Shown here one piece after another: positions 38,854 to 47,832 of a stretch of DNA of 64,000 nucleotides. Position numbers and translations under genes: made by a program. The DNA comes from an uncultured Collinsella sp. (GTDB taxonomy: Bacteria; Actinomycetota; Coriobacteriia; Coriobacteriales; Coriobacteriaceae). The notes under the pieces were generated by a model. That model saw only the letters and a list, made by a program, of their open reading frames with translations. It was not told the DNA's origin and searched no databases. Location of the stretch: positions 1 to 64,000 of the forward strand of contig CABUZK010000005.1 in NCBI GenBank assembly GCA_902496115.1, read 5' to 3'. The first letter of the stretch is position 1; every line of letters starts with the position of its first letter.

Positions 38854-41800
38854 ATGGACGAGATTTTTGAGCATCTGCTTCAAGATACCGACCGAGGGAT
38901 CTCGATCAACCAGATTGTCAATCGCATCGTGTTTCCCAACCACGATATCTGCATGCAGGCCAAAGCTGTCCTGGAGCGAGACTATGGCGAGTTCTGCTTT
39001 GCTGCCGTGATCCCCGATTACGAGGACTTCCAGCACATGGATCCGACCGACGCCACCAATGCCGCCCTGGAAACCTGCGGGTCCGACGGCGAAGAGGTCA
39101 CCAACGTCGTCTGGGGCTACAACTCGCTCCAGTACGAATACAACGGCATCCCCTCGCTGGAGGTTGCCAAGACTATCTCCAAGATGATCGGCGTTCCCGT
39201 CTACTACGAGTACACCGATGCCGATGAGATCGCCGCCGGCGCCGTGATCGCCGATGCGCAGGGCGATAGCGTCTCGTTTGCAAACGTGGTCGACAAGAGC
39301 TGCTGGGTGTATTTCCCGGAGGGGTTCGACGGTGCCACCGACACCCTGTTCCGCTGCGGCATGGGAACCATGTCCATGCCCGACGGAAGCCAAAAGTACT
39401 TTGAGGACACCACCGACCCCATCATGCGTTCGTATGCGCAGCGCGGAAACGTGTCCCTGTACTTCGACTTTCTCAAGGACCAGTTCGGCGCCCAAGAGGA
39501 GCCCCAGCCGGCGCCCTCGCGCAAAAAATCGTCTTCTGCGGCAAGCAAACGCAAAAAGAAGTCGACCAAGACGCAGGAGGTCGCAACCGCCACTATGGAC
39601 GCATCAGACGTTGACGTGCTCTTTAGCCATCTAATCGAAGAGACAGGCGGTCAGATCCAGCCCCAAAGGGTCATCAACCGCATCGTCTTTCCCGGACACA
39701 ATGCTTGCATGCAGGTAAAGGAGACCCTGGAACAGGAACTTGGCGGCTTTTCGCTCGCCACGCTGATACCCGCAATCTCCGACCTTGGCGATTTGAGCCA
39801 GCCGCAAAACGCCGCCATGTGTATCCATATCTGTGGCGCCCTAGGCGGACGGACATTCAACGAGATGTGGGGCTACAACTCGCTTCAATACGAATACGAC
39901 GGCATCCCGCTGCTGCGAGCTGCAAAGGCGCTCGCCGGCCTGCTCGGGGCGCCCGTTTATTACGAGTACGTAGTGACCGACGGCTACAAGGCCGGAGCAT
40001 GGCTAGCCGATCCCGATGACGACGACGTCTCGTTTGCGGCAAGCCTCACTAAAAGCCAGTGGACGTTCTTCCCCGACAACAGCCAGTACCGAGATGCCAC
40101 GGCAGTTCGTTGCGGCGTGGCGACCGTCACGCTTTCCGTGACCCAAAATGGCGTGCCCCAGGACCGCGAGGTCTCGTTTGCGGACACGTTCAATCCCATC
40201 ATGCAAAAGCTGGCAACCCGCGGGACCGTCTCCATGTATCTCGACCTGATCAATGCAAACTACAGCTCGTTTGCAGACCCATCGGACGATGACGACGAAG
40301 ACGAGGATGACGAGCCCCAGGCAGAGCCCGATGCCCAGGCATCGGGCAACGTCTACATGTCCCAGGCCATGGGCGCGATGACGTTTCGCATCGTCTTTCC
40401 CAATCATGACTGCTGCGAGTATATCCGCGATGATCTCGAAAAGTGCTTTGGCGGGTTCTCGCTCCAGGCGATTTGCGGCACACCCGACGGTACGTTTGAC
40501 TCACCCAATGAAGTCCTGTCCACCATGGTAGGCCACGGAATCCCCGATGATGCAGCTGATGTCGAATGGGGCTATAACTCCGTGCGCTATCGCGTGGCGC
40601 ACTCCGTGCCCAACGCCGTCGTTCTCGAGGCGCTCGTCCAGCACTACAACATTCCGCTATACGTCGAGTATTTCGATGAGCTTAAACGCGCGACCGGCGC
40701 TGCTATTACGATCCCCGACATAGCAAACCCGACCGCATTCGTCCCCGGCACGCTCGGATGCAAAGAGCAGATGTACTTTGACCATGGCAGCGACAACGAA
40801 GGCTACGTTGCGCTTCGATGCGGCTACTGCCAGGCAGTCTCCGATGATGGCAAAACGCGCATTTCCTTTGTCGACGACCCGTCGCAGTCGGTCATGGCGG
40901 AAATGGCAGAAGAAGCATCGGTCGGAGTCTACGTTAGGCTGCTTAAAAAATTCGATCTTGAGCAAGTTCTCCCCGCTGGATATCAGAAACCGGCTTCTCG
41001 TCCCGCCGCAAGTTCCAAAAAGAACACCTCGACCTCCTCGGCAGAAAAATCGAAAATCAGCCTGTGGATGAACCCCATTGCAGAAAAGCATGTCTGGAAC
41101 TCCCTCGATGCCTACGGTCAAAAGCAGGGCAAGCAAAATGACATGAACATGTTCTTTTTGGAGCCGCTCTATCGCGGCGGCGATCAGATCCGAGACCCAT
41201 TTGGATTTGCCACAGGCCGCAAACCTTTACCGGCTTATGCAAGCCACCAGGCGCACCGCAAGGTTATCGACGCCGCCCTTACTACCGACATAGAAGTCGG
41301 CGCGCTTGTCGCGGGGCTTCTCGGCCAAGACCTGTTGACATCCGAAGAGCTCAACGCACTGCACCGCGACATCGAGCTCAAGGCCCAGGGCATAAGCGCC
41401 ATCGCCACCGGAAGAGGCGCCGCACTCGAGAGCCGTTGCGACTCGGTTTGCTACCTTATTGCAAAGCTCCGGAGCCATAACGGCGACAATAGCCAGCGCT
41501 TTATGATGTGGATGGCGGACACCGACCAAGCCGTACGCGTAAAGTTCTACGGCGAGGCGCCGGCAATCGGCGCGCCCTTTACGTGCCGCTTTAGCGTAGT
41601 GGAAAATGACGTCATTACGTACTGGATGCCCGTCGAGGGCGAGAAGGGCTTCTCTCGCTATAAGCAGATTCCCGAGGGAGGACGCATCGACGTCTCCACG
41701 GCAAAGAGTGACTCTGCCGCCATGAGCGCCCTGCGCAAGGCCAACGCGATGTTCCTTAAGACGTGCGGACTCAAGCAGACCGCACCGTCCAAAACGCGCA

Positions 41801-42243
41801 TGACCCCGGAGCAGTCGCAACGATTTAGCGAGCTACGAGAAAAACTGGGTCGTAAAACGGGTTATGCCCTTACGGTGCTCTTCTCGCGCTGCGTACTCTG
41901 CAGCGCCGAAGCCGACCGATTCCTCGAGCTCATGGAGCACGCCGCTGCCGCACACGATCGCGGAGAGGTGATCGACGTCGACGACACCGAGGTCGTAGAG
42001 CACAAGGTCGTTTACATGGTTGGCCCGATCTCTACCGAGGATGGCACTTGTCAGCTCTACAACCCCAACACCTTCAACTTTGAGGACTTTAGGTTCCAGC
42101 CCAACCTGCTCGAAGACTTCCATACCGACCTGCCCCGTGCCGGCAGCTTTATCAACATTGCAACGAGCGTCGTTGAGTCGGACGTCATCGCCGCCTGGGC
42201 GGGCTACAACCCGGGTAACGCCCAGCGCTCGGCGCGCTACTAG
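38854..42243 (+). CDS. Large protein with triplicated unknown domain
   Basis: A 1129-residue protein that I do not recognise. Three homologous units of about 210 residues occupy residues 1-212, 250-470 and 505-705. Each starts with NRIVFPNHDICMQ-like text (residues 25, 275 and 510) and has a central WGYNSLQYEYNGIP block (residues 86, 338 and 571). Linkers are Lys/Ser-rich (about 228-247) and Asp/Glu-rich (about 475-495). The C-terminal 420 residues are a different globular part with no repeats. There is no signal peptide or TM segment, so it is cytoplasmic. The start follows AAGGAACG. It lies in the kinase/FHA island and shares its promoter motif. Confidence 0.8.
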   Translation: MDEIFEHLLQDTDRGISINQIVNRIVFPNHDICMQAKAVLERDYGEFCFAAVIPDYEDFQHMDPTDATNAALETCGSDGEEVTNVVWGYNSLQYEYNGIPSLEVAKTISKMIGVPVYYEYTDADEIAAGAVIADAQGDSVSFANVVDKSCWVYFPEGFDGATDTLFRCGMGTMSMPDGSQKYFEDTTDPIMRSYAQRGNVSLYFDFLKDQFGAQEEPQPAPSRKKSSSAASKRKKKSTKTQEVATATMDASDVDVLFSHLIEETGGQIQPQRVINRIVFPGHNACMQVKETLEQELGGFSLATLIPAISDLGDLSQPQNAAMCIHICGALGGRTFNEMWGYNSLQYEYDGIPLLRAAKALAGLLGAPVYYEYVVTDGYKAGAWLADPDDDDVSFAASLTKSQWTFFPDNSQYRDATAVRCGVATVTLSVTQNGVPQDREVSFADTFNPIMQKLATRGTVSMYLDLINANYSSFADPSDDDDEDEDDEPQAEPDAQASGNVYMSQAMGAMTFRIVFPNHDCCEYIRDDLEKCFGGFSLQAICGTPDGTFDSPNEVLSTMVGHGIPDDAADVEWGYNSVRYRVAHSVPNAVVLEALVQHYNIPLYVEYFDELKRATGAAITIPDIANPTAFVPGTLGCKEQMYFDHGSDNEGYVALRCGYCQAVSDDGKTRISFVDDPSQSVMAEMAEEASVGVYVRLLKKFDLEQVLPAGYQKPASRPAASSKKNTSTSSAEKSKISLWMNPIAEKHVWNSLDAYGQKQGKQNDMNMFFLEPLYRGGDQIRDPFGFATGRKPLPAYASHQAHRKVIDAALTTDIEVGALVAGLLGQDLLTSEELNALHRDIELKAQGISAIATGRGAALESRCDSVCYLIAKLRSHNGDNSQRFMMWMADTDQAVRVKFYGEAPAIGAPFTCRFSVVENDVITYWMPVEGEKGFSRYKQIPEGGRIDVSTAKSDSAAMSALRKANAMFLKTCGLKQTAPSKTRMTPEQSQRFSELREKLGRKTGYALTVLFSRCVLCSAEADRFLELMEHAAAAHDRGEVIDVDDTEVVEHKVVYMVGPISTEDGTCQLYNPNTFNFEDFRFQPNLLEDFHTDLPRAGSFINIATSVVESDVIAAWAGYNPGNAQRSARY

Positions 42244-42318
42244 AGAGCGATTGGCACGGCCAAGCCATGTATCTGTTGCGCGGCATCGGCCCTGGACATC
42301 GAACCGCGCCGTCCACGA

Positions 42319-42355
42319 TGTTGCGCAACAGAATGCAGCGCAGGCGGCCTAGTAT
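42319..42355 (+). promoter_or_regulatory. Island-type promoter 4 (423-residue protein)
   Basis: TGTTGCGCAACA at 42319-42330 has TAGTAT at 42350-42355, spacing 28 bp. The surrounding CGATGTTGCGCAACAGAA is nearly identical to the site at 57266. A degenerate copy (GTTGCGCGGC) lies 45 bp upstream. Confidence 0.7.
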
Positions 42356-42435
42356 GCGAAGTAATAGGCGTGCGAAGGTCAGACGCATCGAATCTGGCCT
42401 TCGCGCGCAACACAAATCATCGCAGGGAGCACACC

Positions 42436-43707
42436 ATGGCGCGTGACACATCAAACGATCCGGTTGTTAACTTGCCGCTCGCTTACAAGTTCGACGGCAA
42501 CGGCAACATCATCCAGAAAGTCTTTTTTGGCGTAAATGCGGTATTCGGCCCCGTCTGGTACTGGTGGTACTTCAAAAGCAATCGTGATCCCAACTTTTGG
42601 CTCGGTGACAGCGAAATGGACGGCTATGATCCCGATGAATGCTCTACCGAGTTCCTGCACCGCATGGATAACTTTACGCCCGAGGAGAGCTGCAACCTCT
42701 TTGAAGTCGCAAAGTATTGCGACCGCATGACGGGTGTTACCGTCTTTGACGTCGTAAACGGGCGAAATGTAAACGAGCGACACCTGGATGACTACTACAC
42801 CGGCTACGACCTTGGCATCAAAGATGATGACGAGGACGAAGAAGACGACACAGACATCGAGATGGAGTTTGAAGGGCAACCTGTTAGCCCCCAGCCGATG
42901 CGCGTATGCGACGAGGGCCCCTGCCAGTTTATGCTGCCGCCCGTTTTAAACTGCGGAACGGACGACGGTTCTGGCTACGAGGTCGAGATTCCCCTGCGCG
43001 CCAAAACGACCAAGAGCGGTACTCCGCAGGAGCGACTATCGTTCTATATCCCCGCCGACGTCGCCGTACAGTGGTTCCGCGAGGTCACGGACGAGCCGCA
43101 GGCCGACTACCAACTGTTCCAAACTGTTTGGATGGATCGGGCCAATCGTCTTGAGAACCCACACTTTGTCGACCACCTGTTTTCCTATGCGTTTTGGCAG
43201 GAGCGACTGCTGCGCATCCTGCACTACACGTACAAACGCGGCAAGGTGCAGAGTGCGCGCATCGTTGCCGATTACGAAGGCGATGCCGCCGAGTTTATTG
43301 GTAAGTACTATCCGGAGGCCGAGGTCATCGGTCATCAGGGCAATGAGAACGCCTTTGAAACGGGAGCCGCCTATCTGGTGGACCTCACGCTGGACTACAA
43401 ATACAAGGGCGACAAGATTGTCGAGAAAAAGACGTTCTCGGTCCTTGGCAGCTTTGGACGCGAATGGTATCGGCTCTTTAGCGGCAATCCCAACGCCACC
43501 GTTGATGATTTCTATGCATGGTGCGAGCAAACCGACACCTACGAGCCCCTGCGTCAGGCAGCCGAAACCGCCGGCGCAATCGTTCAGTACACCACCTACG
43601 GACTAAAGGACGGCAAGCTCACCAGCAAACGCACCGAAGACCACCAAGGCCGCACCAACGTCGAGATTAATGAGGCGGCCGAACTGAGGGATCGCATGTT
43701 CACATAG
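42436..43707 (+). CDS. Protein of unknown function with internal duplication
   Basis: A 423-residue soluble acidic protein. An N-terminal block (LAYKFDGNGNIIQKVFFG... with VWYWWYFKSN) resembles a C-terminal block (LDYKYKGDKIVEKKTFSVLG... with EWYRLFSGN); both end in a Y-x-P motif. A middle Asp/Glu tract (about 135-150) separates the halves. No family is recognised. It follows the 1129-residue gene on the same strand but has its own promoter motif. Confidence 0.75.
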   Translation: MARDTSNDPVVNLPLAYKFDGNGNIIQKVFFGVNAVFGPVWYWWYFKSNRDPNFWLGDSEMDGYDPDECSTEFLHRMDNFTPEESCNLFEVAKYCDRMTGVTVFDVVNGRNVNERHLDDYYTGYDLGIKDDDEDEEDDTDIEMEFEGQPVSPQPMRVCDEGPCQFMLPPVLNCGTDDGSGYEVEIPLRAKTTKSGTPQERLSFYIPADVAVQWFREVTDEPQADYQLFQTVWMDRANRLENPHFVDHLFSYAFWQERLLRILHYTYKRGKVQSARIVADYEGDAAEFIGKYYPEAEVIGHQGNENAFETGAAYLVDLTLDYKYKGDKIVEKKTFSVLGSFGREWYRLFSGNPNATVDDFYAWCEQTDTYEPLRQAAETAGAIVQYTTYGLKDGKLTSKRTEDHQGRTNVEINEAAELRDRMFT

Positions 43708-43744
43708 GCGGTAGATAGACTGCCACAACTCAGAAATAGATAAA

Positions 43745-43778
43745 GAAGTGGGGCTCGGAAATAACCGAGCCCCACTTC
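43745..43778. terminator. Bidirectional terminator
   Basis: GAAGTGGGGCTCGG and CCGAGCCCCACTTC form a perfect 14-bp stem with a 6-nt loop, followed by TATTTGTTCG. It separates convergent transcripts. Confidence 0.9.
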
Positions 43779-43831
43779 TATTTGTTCGTTTATGGCCTTG
43801 CAGCAAAAGCACTCTGCCGCTCCAAGGGACC

Positions 43832-44896
43832 CTACCGCTCCTCTAGCGTCCAGCCCTTCTGGGTGCAAAGGTCACGCAGGGTAGCCACCAGGTCCGCATT
43901 GGTGTTGCTGTCGACCACGATCTTGTCGATGTGATCAGCGGCAATGTTGAGCTTGGGGAACGAGTGGCTGCAACCCGACAGGTTGAGCTCACCGACGTTG
44001 CAGGTAATCTCGAGTGCGCCAAGAATGTCATCATTCGAAAGATCAATCTTCTCGACGTCACCCTGAAGACCTTGGTCAACGGTAAAGAACATTAGGTTCT
44101 TAAGACCCGAGGCGTTGATGGAACTGACAGCACCCTTAAGGCCCTCGATCTTAAAGGAATTAAGCTTGGGACAGACGCTCAGGTCGAGGTCCTGGGTCGT
44201 CATGTCGCCAAACTTGAGCACCTCGAGTGCCTTGAGCTCGCTAAAGTCTGCACTCTTGGCGCTCAGGGTATTGATGCCGAGCGTGTCGAGCTTGTCCAGC
44301 TTGCTAATGGGCGTGAAGTCCGTCACCTCGTCACTCACGACCAGCTCTGTGATGCGCTGGGTCTCCTTGGCGGTCAGCTGGCCATCGTCATCGTTATCGT
44401 AGTCGGCAAGCAGCCCGTGCAGGGTATCATCCGTGATCGCATCAACATCGACGAGACCTTTTTCTTTCTTGGTCTCGGAGCCAGAGGCGTCAGTTGAGCT
44501 CGACTCTTTAGAGGCGCTCGACGAGGCTTCTCCGGCGCCTTGCACGTCACCGACGCCGCCAATCACGGCAAAGGCAGCAACCGCGCCTATGACCACAACC
44601 GCCGCAAGCACTACCAGGGCGCGAACGCCGCCCAAGCGAGAAACGGCTTCATTTGCACGTTCAGCCGCCTGTCCATTCGGCTGCCTGGCAGGGCGAGGGA
44701 TCCGACTTGTCGAACGCCCCGGCGTCTGCTGCGCCTGCCCAGCAGACTGTTCGGTTGCCTGCCCGTTCGGACGCATATTCACCCGCACATCCGGCGTCTC
44801 GGCAGCCGGCTCATTAGCCCCGCCCGTAGGCTGCTCGGTCACACGCTGAACCCGTTCGTTATCCCGCCAAGACATGTCGGGCTTAAAATTCGCCAT
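43832..44896 (-). CDS. Single-pass membrane protein with LRR-like C-terminus (paralogue 1)
   Basis: A 354-residue protein. Residues 1-85 are polar and Pro/Gln-rich (cytoplasmic), then comes one TM helix (ALVVLAAVVVIGAVAAFAVI, about 92-112), a Ser-rich linker and an outside part. The outside part has an EF-hand/dockerin-like loop DYDNDDDGQL and then short repeats of leucine-rich style (LDKLDTLGINTL, FSELKALEVLKF, CPKLNSFKIEGL). It is last in the long operon and paralogous to the gene directly upstream. Likely an envelope sensor or effector. Confidence 0.8.
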   Translation of the reverse strand: MANFKPDMSWRDNERVQRVTEQPTGGANEPAAETPDVRVNMRPNGQATEQSAGQAQQTPGRSTSRIPRPARQPNGQAAERANEAVSRLGGVRALVVLAAVVVIGAVAAFAVIGGVGDVQGAGEASSSASKESSSTDASGSETKKEKGLVDVDAITDDTLHGLLADYDNDDDGQLTAKETQRITELVVSDEVTDFTPISKLDKLDTLGINTLSAKSADFSELKALEVLKFGDMTTQDLDLSVCPKLNSFKIEGLKGAVSSINASGLKNLMFFTVDQGLQGDVEKIDLSNDDILGALEITCNVGELNLSGCSHSFPKLNIAADHIDKIVVDSNTNADLVATLRDLCTQKGWTLEER

Positions 44897-44923
44897 ATCG
44901 CTTCTCCTCACTTGAGCGCATCG

Positions 44924-45829
44924 CTACTGCTGCTCCATGGTGTAGCCGTAGTCACTGCTCATTTTTTGCAAATACTCGACCAGGCTGCTGCTCGTGTCGC
45001 TGTCGTACAAGATCTTGCCAACACAATTGGGTGTAAAAGTGAAATGGAAGGCATCTTCCCTGCCTGCCCCGCACAGATTGAGTGTATCGACTCTGCAACC
45101 GATTTTCAGGACCTTGAGGTTCACATCACCCGACAGGTCAAGCGTCCCAATACTGCCATCAAGGCCTTCGATCTGGACGTTCGTCAACGAAGACATGTTT
45201 TTGGCATTCAAGGTATCGACGGGGCTCTCGAGCCTGTTTATGGTAACGCGCTGTAGCTGAGGAAAACGTGTGAGATCAACCTGAGGCACCGAGCAGTCGC
45301 CAATGGACAGATGAGTGATATTGCTAATGGAGCTTATGTCGTAGCTTTCGCTGTCGTAGTCGCCGATGCCAAACGTCGTGATGTTGTGGAAGTTGGCCAA
45401 CAGCGGAAGCGAATCAAACGACTCGACGTCGATTGAGCTAGCTTCATCCGCAGTCTCTTGCGAAATATTGCCGTCCTCATCTGCATCGAGCGCTAAGTCC
45501 GAGCGCAGTGCCTCGTCCGTAATCTCATCGAGTGTGAGCACTGTGGCCTTTTTCGCTTCTTCCTGGTGGCGCTCTTCTTTTTCCTTTTTACGCTGAGCGC
45601 GCGCTGCCTCGTCTTCTTGCTGCTGTTTGGCCTCGGCACGCTGCTCGGTCTGCCGATTGGTGTCGGAAATGCCGCTTGTGATGGACGTCACCGCCACAAT
45701 GGCAATGATTACCACCACGGCAAGGACAACCACTACGCGCGGACCGCCCATGCGGTTCACGATATCGTTGATATCCGATCCGTTGGACCCGGCGCCCCTG
45801 CGGCCAGACCCGTTCTGATTAATTGCCAT
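44924..45829 (-). CDS. Single-pass membrane protein with LRR-like C-terminus (paralogue 2)
   Basis: A 301-residue protein with the same plan as the next gene. It has a short N-terminus, one TM helix (VVVVLAVVVIIAIVAVTSI), a charged coiled-coil stalk rich in Glu/Lys/Gln/Arg, an EF-hand-like DADEDGNIS loop and leucine-rich-like repeats (LPLLANFHNITTFGI, FPQLQRVTINRL, NLKVLKIGCRV). The two genes are tandem, 27 bp apart, and probably arose by duplication. Confidence 0.8.
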   Translation of the reverse strand: MAINQNGSGRRGAGSNGSDINDIVNRMGGPRVVVVLAVVVIIAIVAVTSITSGISDTNRQTEQRAEAKQQQEDEAARAQRKKEKEERHQEEAKKATVLTLDEITDEALRSDLALDADEDGNISQETADEASSIDVESFDSLPLLANFHNITTFGIGDYDSESYDISSISNITHLSIGDCSVPQVDLTRFPQLQRVTINRLESPVDTLNAKNMSSLTNVQIEGLDGSIGTLDLSGDVNLKVLKIGCRVDTLNLCGAGREDAFHFTFTPNCVGKILYDSDTSSSLVEYLQKMSSDYGYTMEQQ

Positions 45830-45850
45830 CCGTGTTTCCCTTTCCGCCGC

Positions 45851-47092
45851 CTACAGGCGGTCCTTGTCGAAGTAGTCCGCGTCGCGCCAGTCGCCGCGCC
45901 AGCGGTAGGCGTGGGCGTTCTCGCGCGACCAGTCGCTCAGGTGGCGCAGGATGAAGCGGCTCATGTCGTCCGCGAGCGGCTCGATCGGCCCCACGCGCCG
46001 CTCCTCAGCCGCCCGCTCCCAGAACGAGTACGCCATGAGGTAGAACGTGCCGGCATCGACGTAGTCGCCCGGGTAGGCGGGGTCGTCGAACCAGCCGTGC
46101 GTGTCGGGCGTGCCGTTTTGCTCGCACCACTCCGCCACGTTGAGGGCGAGGCTCATCAGCGCCGTGTAGTCCTGTGGGTCGCCCGCGGCGAGCGCCTCGT
46201 GCAGGTTGGACATGGGGCCCTCGGCGCCGTAGGCCGGGTAGTACAGGTCCCAGATCCTCGACGCTGCGTCGTCGGTGAGCTCCATCTGCGAGGGGCGGTC
46301 GCCCAGGCCGTCGTCGTAGACGGGAGCGTTGGGGTCCTCCCCCGTGAAGGCCCCGACGCCGTAATCGAGCGTGGAGGCGCTGTTGCGGGCGCCGCGGGCG
46401 GCGCGGGCCATGGAACCGAAGACGGAGTAGCCGCTGTGGTAGCCGCGGACCGTCTCGGTGACGAGCCGGCGCAGGCTGAAGTTGGCGTGGGCGCGGTCGC
46501 GGGCCTCGCGGGTGGCGGCGGAACCGCGGAAGAAGTACGTGGCGCCGATGATCAGTTGCTTAATGATCATGCTCAAAGGGCCGGCAATGATTTCCGTCAC
46601 AACTACGAGAAGGCCGATGAATACAACGGCGGCCAAAGCGAATGGATTGAATGCGCTATACCCCGGTGCCGGAAGCCCCGTATGCAACACATCGTCTCCG
46701 CCAACGTTCAAGTACATGCGGTACCAGACCGAGCAGAGCCCCCAGACCGTGAAAATACGCAGCGGGAAATACCGAACAATGGTGGGAATCGCGTCCACAA
46801 TGCGCGAAAGATTGATGTTAAAGCGAGGGCGATTCGCGCCCTCGTTGTTAACCGGAGTAGCCGCCTCCGGATCGCCCGGAAGAGGCACGCCGGCGCGGCG
46901 CGCGCGCAAACGATCGAGCCGCTCCTGGGCGGAAGAGGCTTGTGCCTGCGATGCACCTGCCGAAACACGTGTTCCCGCCACCTGTCCCGCAGCCGGCGTC
47001 GCATCCCCCTGCTGTTCATCAACGCGAGAGTTATAGAGGCGCGCAAGTCTCTCCTGCGCCGACATGCCCCCTTGCTGGTTATCGTCTGCCAT
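45851..47092 (-). CDS. Multi-helix membrane protein of unknown function
   Basis: A 413-residue protein. The N-terminus holds two copies of a short helix motif (SAQERLARLYNSR and SAQERLDRLRARR). Two or three hydrophobic helices lie between about residues 105 and 195, and the rest is a soluble helical domain rich in Trp, Tyr and Asp (HGWFDDPAYPGDYVDAGTFY). Base composition changes sharply near 46550: the part encoding the C-terminal two thirds is much more GC-rich than the 5' third. No family is recognised. Confidence 0.75.
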   Translation of the reverse strand: MADDNQQGGMSAQERLARLYNSRVDEQQGDATPAAGQVAGTRVSAGASQAQASSAQERLDRLRARRAGVPLPGDPEAATPVNNEGANRPRFNINLSRIVDAIPTIVRYFPLRIFTVWGLCSVWYRMYLNVGGDDVLHTGLPAPGYSAFNPFALAAVVFIGLLVVVTEIIAGPLSMIIKQLIIGATYFFRGSAATREARDRAHANFSLRRLVTETVRGYHSGYSVFGSMARAARGARNSASTLDYGVGAFTGEDPNAPVYDDGLGDRPSQMELTDDAASRIWDLYYPAYGAEGPMSNLHEALAAGDPQDYTALMSLALNVAEWCEQNGTPDTHGWFDDPAYPGDYVDAGTFYLMAYSFWERAAEERRVGPIEPLADDMSRFILRHLSDWSRENAHAYRWRGDWRDADYFDKDRL

Positions 47093-47111
47093 GTGTTCTG
47101 CCTTTACCTAA

Positions 47112-47708
47112 TTAATAATGGAAGTGTGTCTGAGCATAGCGGTTAAGCGCATACCCAAACTCCCTGGATATCGTCTTGATGGTATGCGTCTCCATCTTTC
47201 TGGTCTGAGGATTACGTCGATTAAAAACAAACGTCGGCATAAATCCGCTCACTTCCTGAAACCCGCTCAGCGAATTAAAGGGGATGATAATCGGCGGATT
47301 GGAATTACCCGGAGCGAAAAGTCTACCCGCCACCGCCTTGCTGCTGCCTATACCGGGGACGAGCATCTTGAGCGCGGGGTGATTATCGAGCGTCGAGCCC
47401 TCACGCTTGGCGACAATCTCGAGGTGGTTTTCGAAAATCCTGATGGAGCACGGGCGTCCGTCATACGAGCCCAAGCCCTCATTGATCACCACGTCATTTC
47501 GGATTTCGCGTTGCGCCATGTTCGAACGAGAACGTGCATTCGTCTGAGAGCCGCGCTGGGACGCCACGTTCTCAATACCCAACATGTCGTCAAAAGCGCC
47601 CATGGCACGTCGCTCGGTGCCATGGAGACCACGCTCGCTGGGATTTTGATTGCGACCTTGTCCGTTATTCGGAAGTAGTCTAGTGAAATCAAAGGGCATA
47701 TAGAACAC
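47112..47708 (-). CDS. Small basic protein, possibly PH-like
   Basis: A 198-residue protein. The C-terminal half ([49 protein letters not shown]) alternates strands and ends in a helix in a way that recalls bacterial PH-like domains; this is inference. The start is uncertain (GTG at 47708 or ATG at 47699, neither with an ideal SD). It begins 124 bp after the kinase gene, the largest gap in the operon. Confidence 0.65.
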   Translation of the reverse strand: MFYMPFDFTRLLPNNGQGRNQNPSERGLHGTERRAMGAFDDMLGIENVASQRGSQTNARSRSNMAQREIRNDVVINEGLGSYDGRPCSIRIFENHLEIVAKREGSTLDNHPALKMLVPGIGSSKAVAGRLFAPGNSNPPIIIPFNSLSGFQEVSGFMPTFVFNRRNPQTRKMETHTIKTISREFGYALNRYAQTHFHY

Positions 47709-47832
47709 TCTTTCCTAACTTAAAAACCCGTCTCAGCCGTTCACCCAACGCAATGCAGATACTTACAAACGGCAGTTACGACCTATCAATAGGTTCATGG
47801 GGCAGGCCAATCCGCTCACGCCCAGCTCGGTC

